A stretch of DNA of 64,000 nucleotides from Chrysogorgia sp. JL179-B06 (GCA_035772405.1 JAYKKM010000011.1:1357001-1421000), one strand, 5' to 3'. Numbered from the stretch's first letter, positions 19,465-29,957 are shown. The notes: generated by a model from the sequence alone, not told the origin. Program-made: numbers and translations.

Positions 19465-22331
19465 AACCATCTGACACTAGTGCTTCTGGATATAATGCAG
19501 TAAATGCAATCTCAGGAGCATTACAGTTCTGGTGCCAAAACTTATCTTCTGACTTCTGCAGGGAATGTAACTCGATAGTTGAACGCAAATTGTTGCCAAC
19601 ATTCCTGAAAATTGAAAAAAATAAGACAAGTTTGTGCATGTGTTCTGGAGATCGTTATGTAGTACCTCGTTTTGCAGACATTCCAGAACAATTGAAAAAT
19701 TTGAACCCCGAAAATGCTCGTACATTGCAGCCATTTCATTTGGATTGTGGTCCTTACAATTGGCAGGCGCATGGGTATAGGTAAACTGGAATGATTGCAT
19801 TGAACATCTCTGAGTTATCTGTGCAAGAAAAGATCAATGCCATAACTATTGACAACGAACGAAGCAAATGTTTAGAGGCATTTACTTATCTCATGCAGTC
19901 AGAACAATCTTGTTATTCTCAGTTTATAGCATTGCGTGAACAGTTATTGCATGACAATGCACTCCTTAATCCTTTTGACATGGTAAAAACTAAAGGAATT
20001 GAGTGTGCAATATGGCCTAATCTTTATCCTTTTACTGAATGGTGTGAGAGTATTTTAAGCGGGCAAGTTTCCAGACTAAGTCCAAAGATTTCGTTCACCA
20101 CGAAAGTTTTTTCCGAAATTCTTGATTACGCCATGAACTTTAACTTATTGCAATTTCAATATGACAGATGCATGTATAAGGTAGTTAGTGGTGCCATAAA
20201 TACAGCTCGTTTTTCCAAATGTTCACCAGCTCGAGCATTAGACACGAAACCATTTCCCCCCACATATTGGCAATGGCAGCATCGCTATTTACTAGATGCC
20301 GTTGAACAATATGGTTTACCGGATGTCTTTATAACCATAAGCCCATACGAGTGGTCTTTTCCATTTCCTAACTGGCTTGAAGAAATTAGGGCGAAAACTG
20401 GCAAAGAACCAACACAAATTTCTGCTTTTGAAACGTACCACATCATACATGTGTTAGAACAGATAGTCAGGGGCTATTTGTGTGGCAGCAACAGCAATCG
20501 CTGGACAAACCATTTGTTCAATTACAACCGCATAGCTGGTCGAAGCAACGTAAAAACTTATTTTTATCGCTTTGAGTTTCAACAAAGAGGCACAGCACAT
20601 GTCCACTTACTTGTATGGCTGCATGACATTACGAAAGCGCAACACCACTTTATTAGAGCCGACATTCCTAACTGCAATCCTCAGCTGGCATATCTCGTTC
20701 ATAAGTTACAACCATCAGACAAACGTGCACACTGCCTCAACCTTCAGCATGAAGAATCATTCTTTGAAAACAAAGTGGGAAAGCAGGTCCATCACCTCAA
20801 ACATCCGGCCACTGAATTTGCACTACACCTGCGCGCATACATTGCGACAATTTTGCCGGCATTAAAATGTTCGATGGACTACCAGACGACAGATGGTGTA
20901 GCGATGCTCTTAAGATATGTCACGTCTTACGTTACTAAATGGCAAGACGCTGCTCAGGTAGATAGCTTATATTCTTATCAACTACAAGGTCGACAAGCAG
21001 CAATAAGGCATCTATTAAATAATAAACCTGCTGAACCAAAAATGTGGCTAGCAATGTCTTCAACAAAAATTGCATGGACGTGTAGCCGTACAAAGAGATA
21101 CAATGTTCCTATTTTCGATTCTATCAATGATGACAAAATTGCAAAGAAATATTGGCAATGTCACCAGTCACATGAAAATTTGAACATTCTTGACTGGCTT
21201 CGCACGGTAGACCACAACAAATCACCAGCAAAGCCTTACCAACATGGCAGTACTCTCGTAGGCACGAAAACTCTCTCGATTTTCAATACACAATATTTTT
21301 TCCAGCATACGTTTTTGCATATGCCTCATCGCGACATACGTGAAATTTTGCACCCCGATGATGATAATATTCCCGAACGATTACGCTGGTATGCAGCTGC
21401 CAGACATCATTTTCCAGAGTTGTGGAATAATCCGGAAAATATTAAATCGCATATGACTTTACAAGGCCACCGCGAAACCTATATAACGACAATTATTTCA
21501 TTCGTGCAGAGTTTGTCCGATTTGTTTTACTTATGGCAAATGCATATTATAACAACAACTCAACTGCAACACTTACAAAGTAGAGACATTGAACAGGCAC
21601 CACTCGATCCACAACAAATTGCTATTAAATACCAAATTTGCACAGCGGTTATGATTCGACGAAATTATTATAGCTACCAAAATCCATCACTCTTGTATGA
21701 CGAATCTGACAGAGAGTGTGACTTAGATGATGAAGAATACAACGAGCAGGCACAAGATCTATTTGTGGAACAAGTTGATGATGCTTCACTTGTACAAATA
21801 GAATGGCTGAAACCTATCTTAATAACTGGAAAAACCGGTTCGGGAAAATCGCATACTCTTCTAGCTGCGATAGCCGAGTTACAAGTAAAAGATGTGAATA
21901 TTCTTATTGCAAGTCCCACCGGATTTCTTGCAAGCATCTTTAGATCTAAAGTTGGTGATTACGTAACCTGCGACACGGTTCATGCCGCATTTAAAATTCC
22001 AGTAAATCAGAAAGACCAACCGACCACAAACTGGTCACTTTCTCGCTTTGACCTTATTATCATTGATGAAATTTCGATGATACCGCAAATACTTTTCCAA
22101 CACATATTAAACACAATAAATAGACTAATCTTTAGACCAGTTCTTGTGGTATGTGGTGATAGTGCTCAACAACAACCGTTTTCTAAAACAGACAAACGCA
22201 TTGTGTCTGTTCCTAGTGCTTTGAATAACAGCGATTTCATTAGATCCACATATCACTTCAATCTCACTTCACAGCACCACGTCGGCGATCCACATTCGCC
22301 ATTGGATCCCACAACAAAATATTTTAGATGA
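19465..22331 (+). CDS. Helitron Rep/helicase protein (Rep and helicase N part)
   Basis: A frame starting at about 19464 reads through 'CMCSGDRYVVPRFADIPEQL' to one stop at about 19783, then 846 codons from 19791. Motifs: 'RGTAHVHLLVWL' with the metal-binding HUH pair (His270/His272), the two-tyrosine nicking motif 'RYVTSYVTK' (Tyr376/Tyr380), Walker A 'GKTGSGKS' (680-687) and Walker B 'IIIDEIS' (Asp759-Glu760), then 'VVCGDSAQQQP'. This is the rolling-circle Rep plus Pif1-type helicase layout. A frameshift near 22265-22300 and the stop at about 19783 inactivate it. Its two insertions were acquired separately. Confidence 0.85.
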
Positions 22332-22725
22332 AATACAGGAAGACCGTGTTATTTGTAGAGATGAGAACATTAAGGAACAAGACATCGTAGAAATATTTCG
22401 TCAAAATCCTAATGCGACAATTTTGACTTTCACTAACAATGCCGCTAATACTATAAATGAACTAGCTATCAAAAGTTTATTTCAAAATATCGACACTTTA
22501 GCGAAAGTTCAATTTGATAATGATGGACCACCGGTCGATCTCTTTAAGGACATGAGGGTAATGATAACGCAAAACCGAGACAAAGCAAACGGCGTTGTCA
22601 ATGGACAAATTGCAACTATTGACACACTGCAAAATTCTACTATAATATTAAAATTACCAAACATGTCACTTGTCCCTGTTTATCCTGTAACAATGCTGCG
22701 GGATGCAAACAACGTCACTTTGTTC
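22332..22725 (+). pseudogene. Helitron helicase, central part after frameshift
   Basis: The frame resuming at about 22300 reads 'ILDEIQEDRVICRDENI', 'ILTFTNNAANTINEL' and 'FKDMRVMITQNRDKANGVVNGQ', helicase domain 2 features of Pif1-type Helitron helicases. It is interrupted at 22726 by the long-TIR element. The exact same frame continues after the second target duplication at 26475, so the insertion is a simple interruption. Confidence 0.8.
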
Positions 22726-23027
22726 CATAGATATAGGAGACCTAGATTGCTGACTGTAATATAATTTATAGCGCACGCGCGCGCCAACATGAGTAATCCA
22801 AGATGGCGGCTCAACCGGTTAAAAATCATAGACAGTGCATAGGAAAAACGATGTTTTTCACATTTTACATCCGTCCACTGTTTCCGATCCCGTTCGACCA
22901 CCTTTTTTTGGGAAGAACTACCTGTTGTGAAGGTCTTGGATGAAAATCGTACAATTTGAGTGGAATTAACAACAAAATAATCGATCGTTAAATGTTGCCG
23001 AAACAGTCACTTGGTCGGTTCAAGACG
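22726..23027 (+). repeat. Left long terminal inverted repeat
   Basis: About 302 bp matching the reverse complement of 26176-26474. The copies differ mainly at 22750-22785 (a GCGC run) and by a 10-bp duplication in the right copy near CAAGTGACCA. Each copy contains a CAAGATGGCGGCTCAACC segment, a strong YY1-like motif. Confidence 0.93.
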
Positions 23028-23067
23028 TTCGTGCCTCCCAACCCCTTAACTAAGGCAGTTTCTTGAG

Positions 23068-23457
23068 TCAGTCGTTGCCAAAAACAATACGTTTTGTCAG
23101 CTTTGGCCTCTTGGATGAATTTCCTTCGCGGACAACTCGGTCGGAATAAACTTTTCCGAAACGATGGCTGAATATTTTGATGTACAAATCAATTATTTTG
23201 TTGATGATGATGGTAATAATATGGTCTTCACGAAATTGCTGGTCGAGTAGATGACTTTCGCGGGAGTGCTGTTCCAAGCATTCGAAAGAACTGGCTTTCA
23301 CTTCTTGCAGGACATCAGATTTCAAGCTTGATAGCGCCTTCTTGTTTAAAGATGCCCAATCACCAAGCATTAATGGACAAGCCTGTACGTCGGTCGGTAG
23401 CTTTGACCACTTTAACGACTGATTGAGATCTGAGATGGTGTTATCAATAGCTCTTGA
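23068..23457 (-). CDS. Unrecognised ORF inside the long-TIR element
   Basis: A minus frame open from about 23457 to a stop at 23068, roughly 125 codons, with protein-like composition ('SDLNQSLKWSKLPTDVQ', 'LMLGDWASLNKKALSSLKSD', 'SHRFGKVYSDRVV'). A basic patch 'SSKRPKLTKR' lies at the C-terminus. It starts after an in-frame stop and ends just inside the left TIR. It may be a captured gene fragment or the relic of a transposase end; no family is recognised. Confidence 0.35.
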   Translation of the reverse strand, partial: SRAIDNTISDLNQSLKWSKLPTDVQACPLMLGDWASLNKKALSSLKSDVLQEVKASSFECLEQHSRESHLLDQQFREDHIITIIINKIIDLYIKIFSHRFGKVYSDRVVREGNSSKRPKLTKRIVFGND

Positions 23458-23459
23458 AG

Positions 23460-26170
23460 GTGATTAAGCTTGGTGATTCACATTGGGAATTTGAACTATA
23501 ACAATGATCAGGTAAGGCTGACTGACTGTTGTCAACTGCTACAGACTGTAATCTTCTTTACAATGTATCCTGCAATATAATCTCCAGATTGTGGAACAGT
23601 TTAAGGAATTGATTATGTTAATGTCAACATGGCCCATTTCTTGATCCACTTTTTAAATAAAATTTAAGTAAAATATAAGAGTAGTCAGGTATTCAGATCT
23701 GGGAATATAGTGGTACCGAAATGGAGTGAGGTCAACATTTAAACTTTGCTGCTGGTGGAATATGGACTATGCAGATGAACATGGAATGGAATGAATATGA
23801 GACTAAATGAATTGTTCCCACCGAGTCTGGGATTTAAGTATATTGCTGCATGTATGGGGTTGGAATAAAAATTGAATGAAATGAAATAACTTTGTTACAA
23901 TTATTATTATTATATCTGATCGATTTAATTTGGTCTGACGATGTGGAAACTAGTGGGTGGTGGTAGTTTGGATGAATAGGATTTGTTTGTGTTAAACCAT
24001 GGAACTAATGTACCAGAGAAAAAGACAAAAAGGTAAGGAAAGGAAAAATGAGGAAGTGGCTGGCATTTTTTATTGTAAAATAGAAAAAATACTAAAATAT
24101 CGAAATAAAAATAGAAAACAGTGTGAAAGGGAAAATAAAAGAAGTCAGGTATTTGGATCCTGTGAATAAATTTGTGGACTAGTGACCAGTCTAACTGTGT
24201 TGATTACCTGGGCTGACGGTGTGACATATCTGATAAAAGCGAAATTGAATGGTGTGTTTGAGTGAATAAAAGAGGTGAAAGAAAGAAAGGGACTGGATGA
24301 TAGGGAAAAATAGGAAATTGTACTTACGAATTCAGTTAAGAAACAGGTTTTAGGGCTTGTACAACTATTTCCAAGTATTATCGCATATAGATTGTGATGC
24401 AGAAAGACTATATAAACGTTGTTATGGAAACGTGTGGTGGTCAGTGGTTGTATGGGGTGGTTTAGGACTGTGATGGATAATTGGTTGAAGGTGTCTTAAA
24501 TGGTGAGATCTGTCATGAAGTATTTCATGCGTGATCATTCTAAATGTGTTTGTGGATGAATGGTATTCGATTCGGTTGAATTGCAATTTGTTGATTTATA
24601 ACGGATGGAAGCCCATGTGGGGAATAATGAGGCTGAGTGGCTATGTGGACGACGTATAATTCAAGGAGAGACGGAACCAATGCTCTGATGGACGACCGAT
24701 GTTTCTAGAAAGGTTTCCAGTAAGTTACTTACAGTTTCACTGACAGTTTAGTCAAAATGTTGGAATATATTTACAAAATATATTGCAGGAATTTTGGAGA
24801 TCAAATTACAGCAAGTTGTGTTATCGTACTGTACAAGGGAAAGTATAATTTAGCTAATGATTTGTGCACAGTGATAAATTGTGGTTGGGGTTAATTTGTG
24901 AAAATTGATTGCCGAAAAGGGGTTGTTATATTCATATTGTAGTGGAATTTACAGTGTATATGCTTGGTTTGAGAATCAGACAGCTTTAATATTTGTTTTG
25001 GTGCCCTAAAGTGGACTGGTTCACTGTGGGTTGTGATTTTTTTGACCATACCAAGTTATCCAGTTGTCCCATGATAGTGAAATTAATTAGATATATAAAT
25101 TGAAACCGAAATTGTCAATATCTTGTTTGTATTGACTGCCCAAGAGCTTGCATGAACATAATATTGTGAATTGGCACATTTTTATTGCATTTAAATAATG
25201 TTATTAATCATAGTTGGGGTTCTTTCTTCTTAATTGGTACATGGCCAGAGGCTGAGTATATGTAGGCAGGACTTGGACCTTAGTAAGTAGTCTGTTTGAT
25301 CAGAGGGTCCCGGGTCGTGGTTTTCGGCTGATCAAAGACCTGAGCCGTAGACCCCCCATGTCATACATATAGGTTGGTACATGCACTGCTTATGTGGATA
25401 GCCGGCTTAATGCTGTTGCAATACATAACAGGTGAATAATATACTCTGTTACATTTTATAAGAATGGACCTGTAGTATTTCATCAGGGGTCCACTTTGAT
25501 ATTAATTGTCAGCAGGTGGCTTTATTTCTGGATTGTAAGTACTACTTGTAAAGGACAAGACTAAGAGTTATTCAGCACCAATTATGTGCAGCCATCTTAA
25601 GACAGGGTGAACGGTAGTTAGTTTATCGGTCAGGACAAATTACTTTGGTGTGGGTAATTGTGCCACTCCAGGTGTCATGGCCATAGTTCAGATCCAGTCA
25701 ATGAGAGTACTGTAGTTCTATACAGATAAAGGATGTCTTGACCAAGAGACCACCTCTCGCTTAAGAAAATCTCGCAAAAGACAGTAGAAATAAAAAGTAA
25801 AACAATCCAGGTGAGTTTCGCGCGCTTTTTTGTTTGCCAATCATAGATATAGAACTGGAACTTTCACCTGATGGCTGCTGCAGATTGTATAGTATAATAT
25901 GCTTTAGAAAGCTAATTTTGGGTTAAATGTACTTGTTGAAGTAAAATTCTGTCTTTTAACGCAAAAGATGTATATATACTTCGTGTTTAAAAGAAGCTAA
26001 TTACATGAGTAAAATGTTCACTGGAGTTAAATGCGTACTGTATAACTATATTCTATACTAAAATAGTTAAAATTGCCGACGACAGATCGCTATCTGTTTG
26101 TCCACTAACACGTAAGCTTCCCATCTCGTATCAACACCTCAAAACTATTCAAAACCTTTATTTTCGGCCA
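23460..26170. other. Interior of the long-TIR element, no genes seen
   Basis: AT-rich sequence with frequent stops on both strands. There is a GC-richer patch at 25300-25360 (GATCAGAGGGTCCCGGG...). No transposase motif, RNA gene or repeat was recognised. Confidence 0.5.
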
Positions 26171-26175
26171 GAAAT

Positions 26176-26474
26176 GTCTCGAACCGACCAAGTGACCACA
26201 AGTGACTGTTTCGGCAACATTTAACGATCGATTATTATGTTGTTAATTCCACTCAAATTGTACGATTTTCATCCAAGACCTTCACAACAGGTAGTTCTTC
26301 CCAAAAAAAGGTGGTCGAACGGGATCGGAAACAGTGGACGGATGTAAAATGTGAAAAACATCGTTTTTCCTATGCACTGTCTATGATTTTTGACCGGTTG
26401 AGCCGCCATCTTGGATTACTCATGTTGGCGCGCGTTTTCAGCCGAGTCTGCAATCTAGGTCTCCTATATCTATG
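26176..26474 (-). repeat. Right long terminal inverted repeat
   Basis: Inverted copy of 22726-23027. Open frames on it ('MVERDRKQWTDVK...') occur in both TIRs and are not genes. Confidence 0.93.
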
Positions 26475-26689
26475 CTTTGTTCCCACTGCGTGTTGCATAC
26501 GCAAACACCATGTGCAAAGCACAGGGTCAAACGCTTGAAAAAGCAGTTCTATGGTTTGACATTGACAGAATACCAGCAGGAACAGGATATGTCGCAATGT
26601 CAAGAGTGAAAAGGCTAGATGACATACACTTCCTTACACCTTTGAAACCGTGGTTTTTCAATCCCGTTTCTTTGTTGAACAGCGAATAA
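26475..26689 (+). pseudogene. Helitron helicase C-terminus
   Basis: The frame from the target duplication reads 'VAYANTMCKAQGQTLEKAV' and 'GTGYVAMSRVKRLDDIHFL', the last conserved motifs of Pif1-family helicases, and ends at a stop at 26687. It continues the frame that was cut at 22725. The Helitron 3' hairpin follows 8 nt later. Confidence 0.9.
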
Positions 26690-26751
26690 GTTTATTTGTT
26701 ATTTATACATGAAATCATTCAACTTATATAAATAACAATGATATAATCTAG
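26690..26751 (+). other. Helitron 3' terminus (hairpin + CTAG)
   Basis: An 11-bp perfect stem (26697-26707 with 26727-26737), a 10-nt spacer, then CTAG at 26748-26751 before a T. This matches the terminator hairpin and CTRR end where rolling-circle transposition stops. Confidence 0.8.
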
Positions 26752-26830
26752 TTGGCAAGTTTCGTAACTCTAAACTTCTTTTCTTGAACAGTTGGCCAAT
26801 TATAAACTTACACTGTCTCTTTTTCTATAG

Positions 26831-27373
26831 ATGTACAAACAAACGAAACAAACGAAACAAACGGTAGGAAACTTAGACTCGCCGAAAGGAGTGGGTTATT
26901 TCGACCATTTCCCGTCAAACTTCTTGAGACCATATGGCAAGGCAAGTCAAGCGCCCAACCATGAGACGATCATGAAACGTTTGACGCCCAAGTGCTGTGA
27001 ATGGCTTAAACGACCGGAAATCGCGATGAGCGAATTCGCCGGCACAATTGTCGAAAACGTTGAAACGTTATCTAAATCGGCGAGCCCATTGCTAAGTACG
27101 CCAGCATTCGTGGAAATCAAAAAGTCCATGCGGCCAATGCTAAAAGCATTGAAACGTCTCAACACAAAAAATGAGATGGAGGCGACACCATCTGACGTCC
27201 AGCCTGTCCTCGAGGCACTGTTCGACGACGACGACAGTGACCTACATAAAGACATGGTGGAAATGGGCGGAGCAATGTTCTCGCTCGGAATTAATTTCCT
27301 GGTGGCCAAAAATCTGATGACTAATCCAGAGGAATTTGCTGATAAGACAGTTGCTACAGAAAAACAAGGGACC
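26831..27373 (+). CDS. Unrecognised 181-residue ORF after a 3' splice site
   Basis: The ATG lies right after CTCTTTTTCTATAG, a good splice acceptor, and the frame stays open for 181 codons. The protein has a Lys/Thr/Gln-rich start, a central helical region ('KCCEWLKRPEIAMSEFAGTI', 'KSMRPMLKALKRLN') and an acidic patch 'ALFDDDDSDLHKDM' before a hydrophobic 'MFSLGINFLVAKNL'. GC content and codon use look more like a real gene than the surroundings. No family is recognised. It may form one gene with the next ORF. Confidence 0.5.
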
Positions 27374-27404
27374 TAAAGGGGTTAACGGAGTACTTAAATG
27401 AAAC

Positions 27405-27807
27405 GTGCACGACACCTGTTTCCAGTGTGGCTACCCAAAAGGGAAGAAAAGAAGCTTAAAAGAAGAATTATTTTCGTGCTATGGGGCTACAACAAATAAA
27501 AAGAGGCAAAGTGAAGCAAGTTCACCAGAATCCGAGAAAGCTGACAGCAGCGCGGGCCCGTACACGAGCAACAGGAAAGTGGTTAACAAAACGAAAGATT
27601 TAATAAGCAACAGTAGCAGTTCCGACTCTGTGGATGAACCTGAAAAAACAAAGGTGATAATTAGTGAGCAAAAAGAAGAAAAAATTATGAAAAAGATAAA
27701 AAGCACAGAAAAAAAAAAGGGAAGCAACAAGTAGTTGTGAAAGGATCAACGGCAACGGTTGTCCCAGAGAGCGAAGCGCGAGAAAAAAAGAACAAAGAAA
27801 AAGTGTA
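27405..27807 (+). CDS. Lys/Ser-rich ORF with CxxC motif, frameshifted
   Basis: Opens with 'DTCFQCGYPKGKKRS', a CxxC zinc-knuckle-like motif, then Ser/Glu- and Lys-rich low-complexity sequence typical of nuclear or RNA-binding tails. The frame ends at 27734, just after a long A-run; one frame over, a coding-like stretch ('KGSTATVVPESEARE') continues to a stop at about 27807. A homopolymer frameshift or sequencing error is likely. It probably belongs with 26831-27373. Confidence 0.4.
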
Positions 27808-28018
27808 AATTGACATTAACATGAATTGATACATCTATATAGTTTTACAATGTTGCGTTAATGTGTATATATACATATTCGTTTGTAATATATGTATAAT
27901 ATATATATATATATATATTTGTGTGTTATATGAGTTACTTTACGATAATTATTGTACAATGATAATTATTGTTCTTTCATAATACTTTAGAAATCAATAA
28001 AATACATTACGATCTTAA

Positions 28019-28510
28019 TTGCTAGAAGTACGCCATTATTTGATATCACATGCAAGATTTTTGATAATGAAGGAGGATGTTCATCGAAATGCAACGAAAG
28101 CTTTGGAAAACTTTCTCAACCCAACCACTCGTGCACTAACAAAGACGCAGGGTGGGATTACGAGATTGAGTCACTTCTGGAATAGGTGGAGAAACGAATA
28201 TTTGGTGAACTTGCGAGAATTACATCGTTCAAAGGTAAATAGTAAGGGTAAGGCAGAAATACAGTTGGGAGATGTAGTTATGGTGTTTGATGAAGACCAA
28301 AAGAGGAACGGTTGGAATATGGGTGTGGCAGAAGGTTGGATAGAAGGACAGGATAAGGTGGTCAGAGTAGCAAAGGTTAGAATAATCACGAATGAGAAGC
28401 CAATGCACTTATCTAGGCGCATTCAGAAGTTATATCCCATAGAAGTAAGAAGTAAAGGGAAACAAACAGGAATGTTAAAGTTACGTGGAAAAAGGTTAGC
28501 CAAAACATAG
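28019..28510 (+). CDS. BEL/Pao integrase C-terminal domain (DUF5641-like)
   Basis: The frame contains 'LSHFWNRWRNEYLVNLREL', 'QLGDVVMVFDEDQKRNGWNMG' and 'VRVAKVRIIT...LSRRIQKLYPIEV', the signature of the domain that closes BEL/Pao integrases. It is intact for about 140 codons, ends at a stop at 28508 and is followed by a polypurine tract and LTR. Upstream pol (protease, RT, RNase H, integrase core) is missing, so this is the 3' remnant of an element. Confidence 0.85.
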   Translation: MLEVRHYLISHARFLIMKEDVHRNATKALENFLNPTTRALTKTQGGITRLSHFWNRWRNEYLVNLRELHRSKVNSKGKAEIQLGDVVMVFDEDQKRNGWNMGVAEGWIEGQDKVVRVAKVRIITNEKPMHLSRRIQKLYPIEVRSKGKQTGMLKLRGKRLAKT

Positions 28511-28603
28511 TAAGGAATACACCAAAAAGGAGTGCAGCTCTAGACTCCAGGTAGAAAACAAGGGGTATGCTTGACGCGTATGTTTGATAAGAAGGCGAGT
28601 CAA

Positions 28604-28620
28604 GGGGGGGGGGGAGAGAG
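28604..28620 (+). promoter_or_regulatory. Polypurine tract
   Basis: AAGGGGGGGGGGGAGAGAG-type run directly before the LTR start TGTCGC; the expected plus-strand priming site of the BEL/Pao element. Confidence 0.8.
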
Positions 28621-29078
28621 TGTCGCATAAATGTCGATATAGAACCGGACGAAATAGTTAACATTTATGTCAACAAATGTTATATGTAAATTGATGCATG
28701 TTAATTATATAAACAAATAGGATTAGTCATACCGATGACAGATAACTGTAGTTATAACTGTAGTTATAGAACAAGGAAAATGGTGGTTAGTAAAGGCTGC
28801 CAAGCTATATTGCTATATACGTAATGACCTTGTTACGTTGTTCCTGTGTACGTAAAGACTTTGCTATGTTGTTCCTGTAAAAATAGACTATAAATATGAG
28901 CTTGTAGAATAGGTTAGGTTAGAATGCGAATAGAGTGATCAAATTGTGATGAATATGCAAATGTTGGAACTGACGATTCTTGAAGAGTAAAATAAAGAAA
29001 GAATAATACAGTCCCCAGTTGTTTGTTGTTCAGCCGGCGAGAACGAGAGTAGAAGGCCAGTTACAGGTTTCTACGACA
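28621..29078 (+). repeat. BEL/Pao 3' LTR (458 bp)
   Basis: Begins TGTCG and ends CGACA, a 5-bp inverted terminus, immediately after the polypurine tract. It contains a TATA-like GACTATAAATATGAG near 28886 and an AATAAA signal near 28990. No 5' LTR is present in the window, so no target duplication can be checked. Confidence 0.8.
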
Positions 29079-29516
29079 GGTATATGCATCTAGTTGTTTT
29101 TCATTGATTTTCATTGATAATTAAGATGCTCCATGTACCAAGATTGAGTTATCCGGAGAGCCAATCTACATTGTAACATATATAGGTTAAACGTATGTTC
29201 TGGTTTGATTTATGGACAATAATTATGCACTTACTAATGTAAGCAGTTGCCTAGCTCAATTTGGTATTAGTTGGAATTTTATATTATGAGCTCAAGCTTG
29301 ACTAAAAAGTTTGTAAATCATAATTATTGAGAATACTGTATTGTATCATATTATAATTAAATACTGTACATGTACTGTATATTTCAGTTGTAAGTAGGCA
29401 ATGTAGAAATACAAATTGAATACTCAAAAATGTTGGTGACCTCACAATCCTTATATTTTAGACTTCTGTGATGAATTATAAGTGTGGTAACTCAAGCTGA
29501 CATGCTGCAGGTAACA
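29079..29516. other. AT-rich stretch with a short dispersed repeat
   Basis: No gene seen. At 29396-29435 the segment GGCAATGTAGAAATACAAATTGAATACTC matches copies near 45650 and 53708, marking a dispersed repeat family. Confidence 0.45.
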
Positions 29517-29957
29517 TGTTGAAGAAGAAAAAGAATCTTAGTGAAACTGGTCTTGAGATTTCTGGCTGTAGACATGGTGTTGCACAACATGCAGTAAATA
29601 TGCAGTATGGGAAGTGTATGGCTACGCACACTATATGCAGGTAATTACTTTATCCTAAGGAAAGTTCAATTCTTCTGGTATGATGTTGTATGTAAATACT
29701 GGCAATGGTTGGAAAAACATGATGCAGAGATACCACAAAAATGAAACCTGCTCTGTCAGTCATACACGTAAAGACTCATGCTTGGTGTTGTCAATTAAAA
29801 TTTGCAATTTAGTTTGTGGTTTTACAGAACTGTATTTTCTTGTATACTATGGTAAAAGGGTGCATGTGCAACTACTGGCGAGGAGTTAGAGCAGATAAAC
29901 AGCCGCTTTACAAGGCTAGGATCCTCTACAAAGCACATGCTTCCTGAACGTACACGT
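29517..29957 (+). pseudogene. KDZ (Kyakuja/Dileera/Zisupton) transposase remnant
   Basis: 29520-29640 encodes 'SETGLEISGCRHGVAQHAVN' and, one frame over, 'GEVYGYAHYMQ', ending at a GTAATT donor. 29661-29738 encodes 'QFFWYDVVCKYWQWLEKHD'. 29855-29957 encodes 'TTGEELEQINSRFTRLGSS' and 'TKHMLPERTR'. This order (CRH block, FFWYDV block, GEExEQ block, TKHM) is that of KDZ transposases. Several stops and frameshifts are present and both ends are missing. Confidence 0.75.

Larger units (their letters stand above)
22726..26474. mobile_element. 3.75-kb long-TIR DNA element, 8-bp target duplication
   Basis: Both ends carry about 300-bp inverted repeats (22726-23027 and 26176-26474), identical over most of their length and starting CATAGATATAGGAGACC. 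The flanks are CTTTGTTC at 22718-22725 and 26475-26482, an 8-bp target duplication (9 bp if one C is shared). The target is the Helitron helicase frame. An 8-bp duplication would fit hAT or P elements; long TIRs with an 8-9-bp duplication would fit a Mutator-like element. No transposase was recognised inside, so it is probably non-autonomous. Confidence 0.9.
17116..26751 (+). mobile_element. Helitron carrying two nested insertions
   Basis: The body encodes a Rep/helicase protein in the order expected for Helitrons. The 3' terminus is well supported: TGTTATTTATA (26697-26707) pairs with TATAAATAACA (26727-26737), and 10 nt later comes CTAG (26748-26751) followed by T, the canonical hairpin plus CTRR-before-T end. 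The 5' end is only a guess: an A|TC junction with TCTCTTATATAA at 17116. Two other elements sit inside: a tyrosine-recombinase element (about 17452-19464) and a long-TIR element (22726-26474). Without them the Helitron would be about 3.9 kb. Confidence 0.75.

Noticed and set aside
19424..19800. Minus-strand frames of 71-107 codons
   Set aside because: Antisense to the Helitron coding sequence, which continues in phase on the plus strand with Rep motifs downstream.
21674..21937. Minus-strand 87-codon frame
   Set aside because: Shadow of the Helitron helicase Walker A region.
26311..26538. Frames 'MVERDRKQWTDVK...' at 22680-22901 and 26311-26538
   Set aside because: The same sequence on two arms of an inverted repeat; these are TIR frames, not a duplicated gene.
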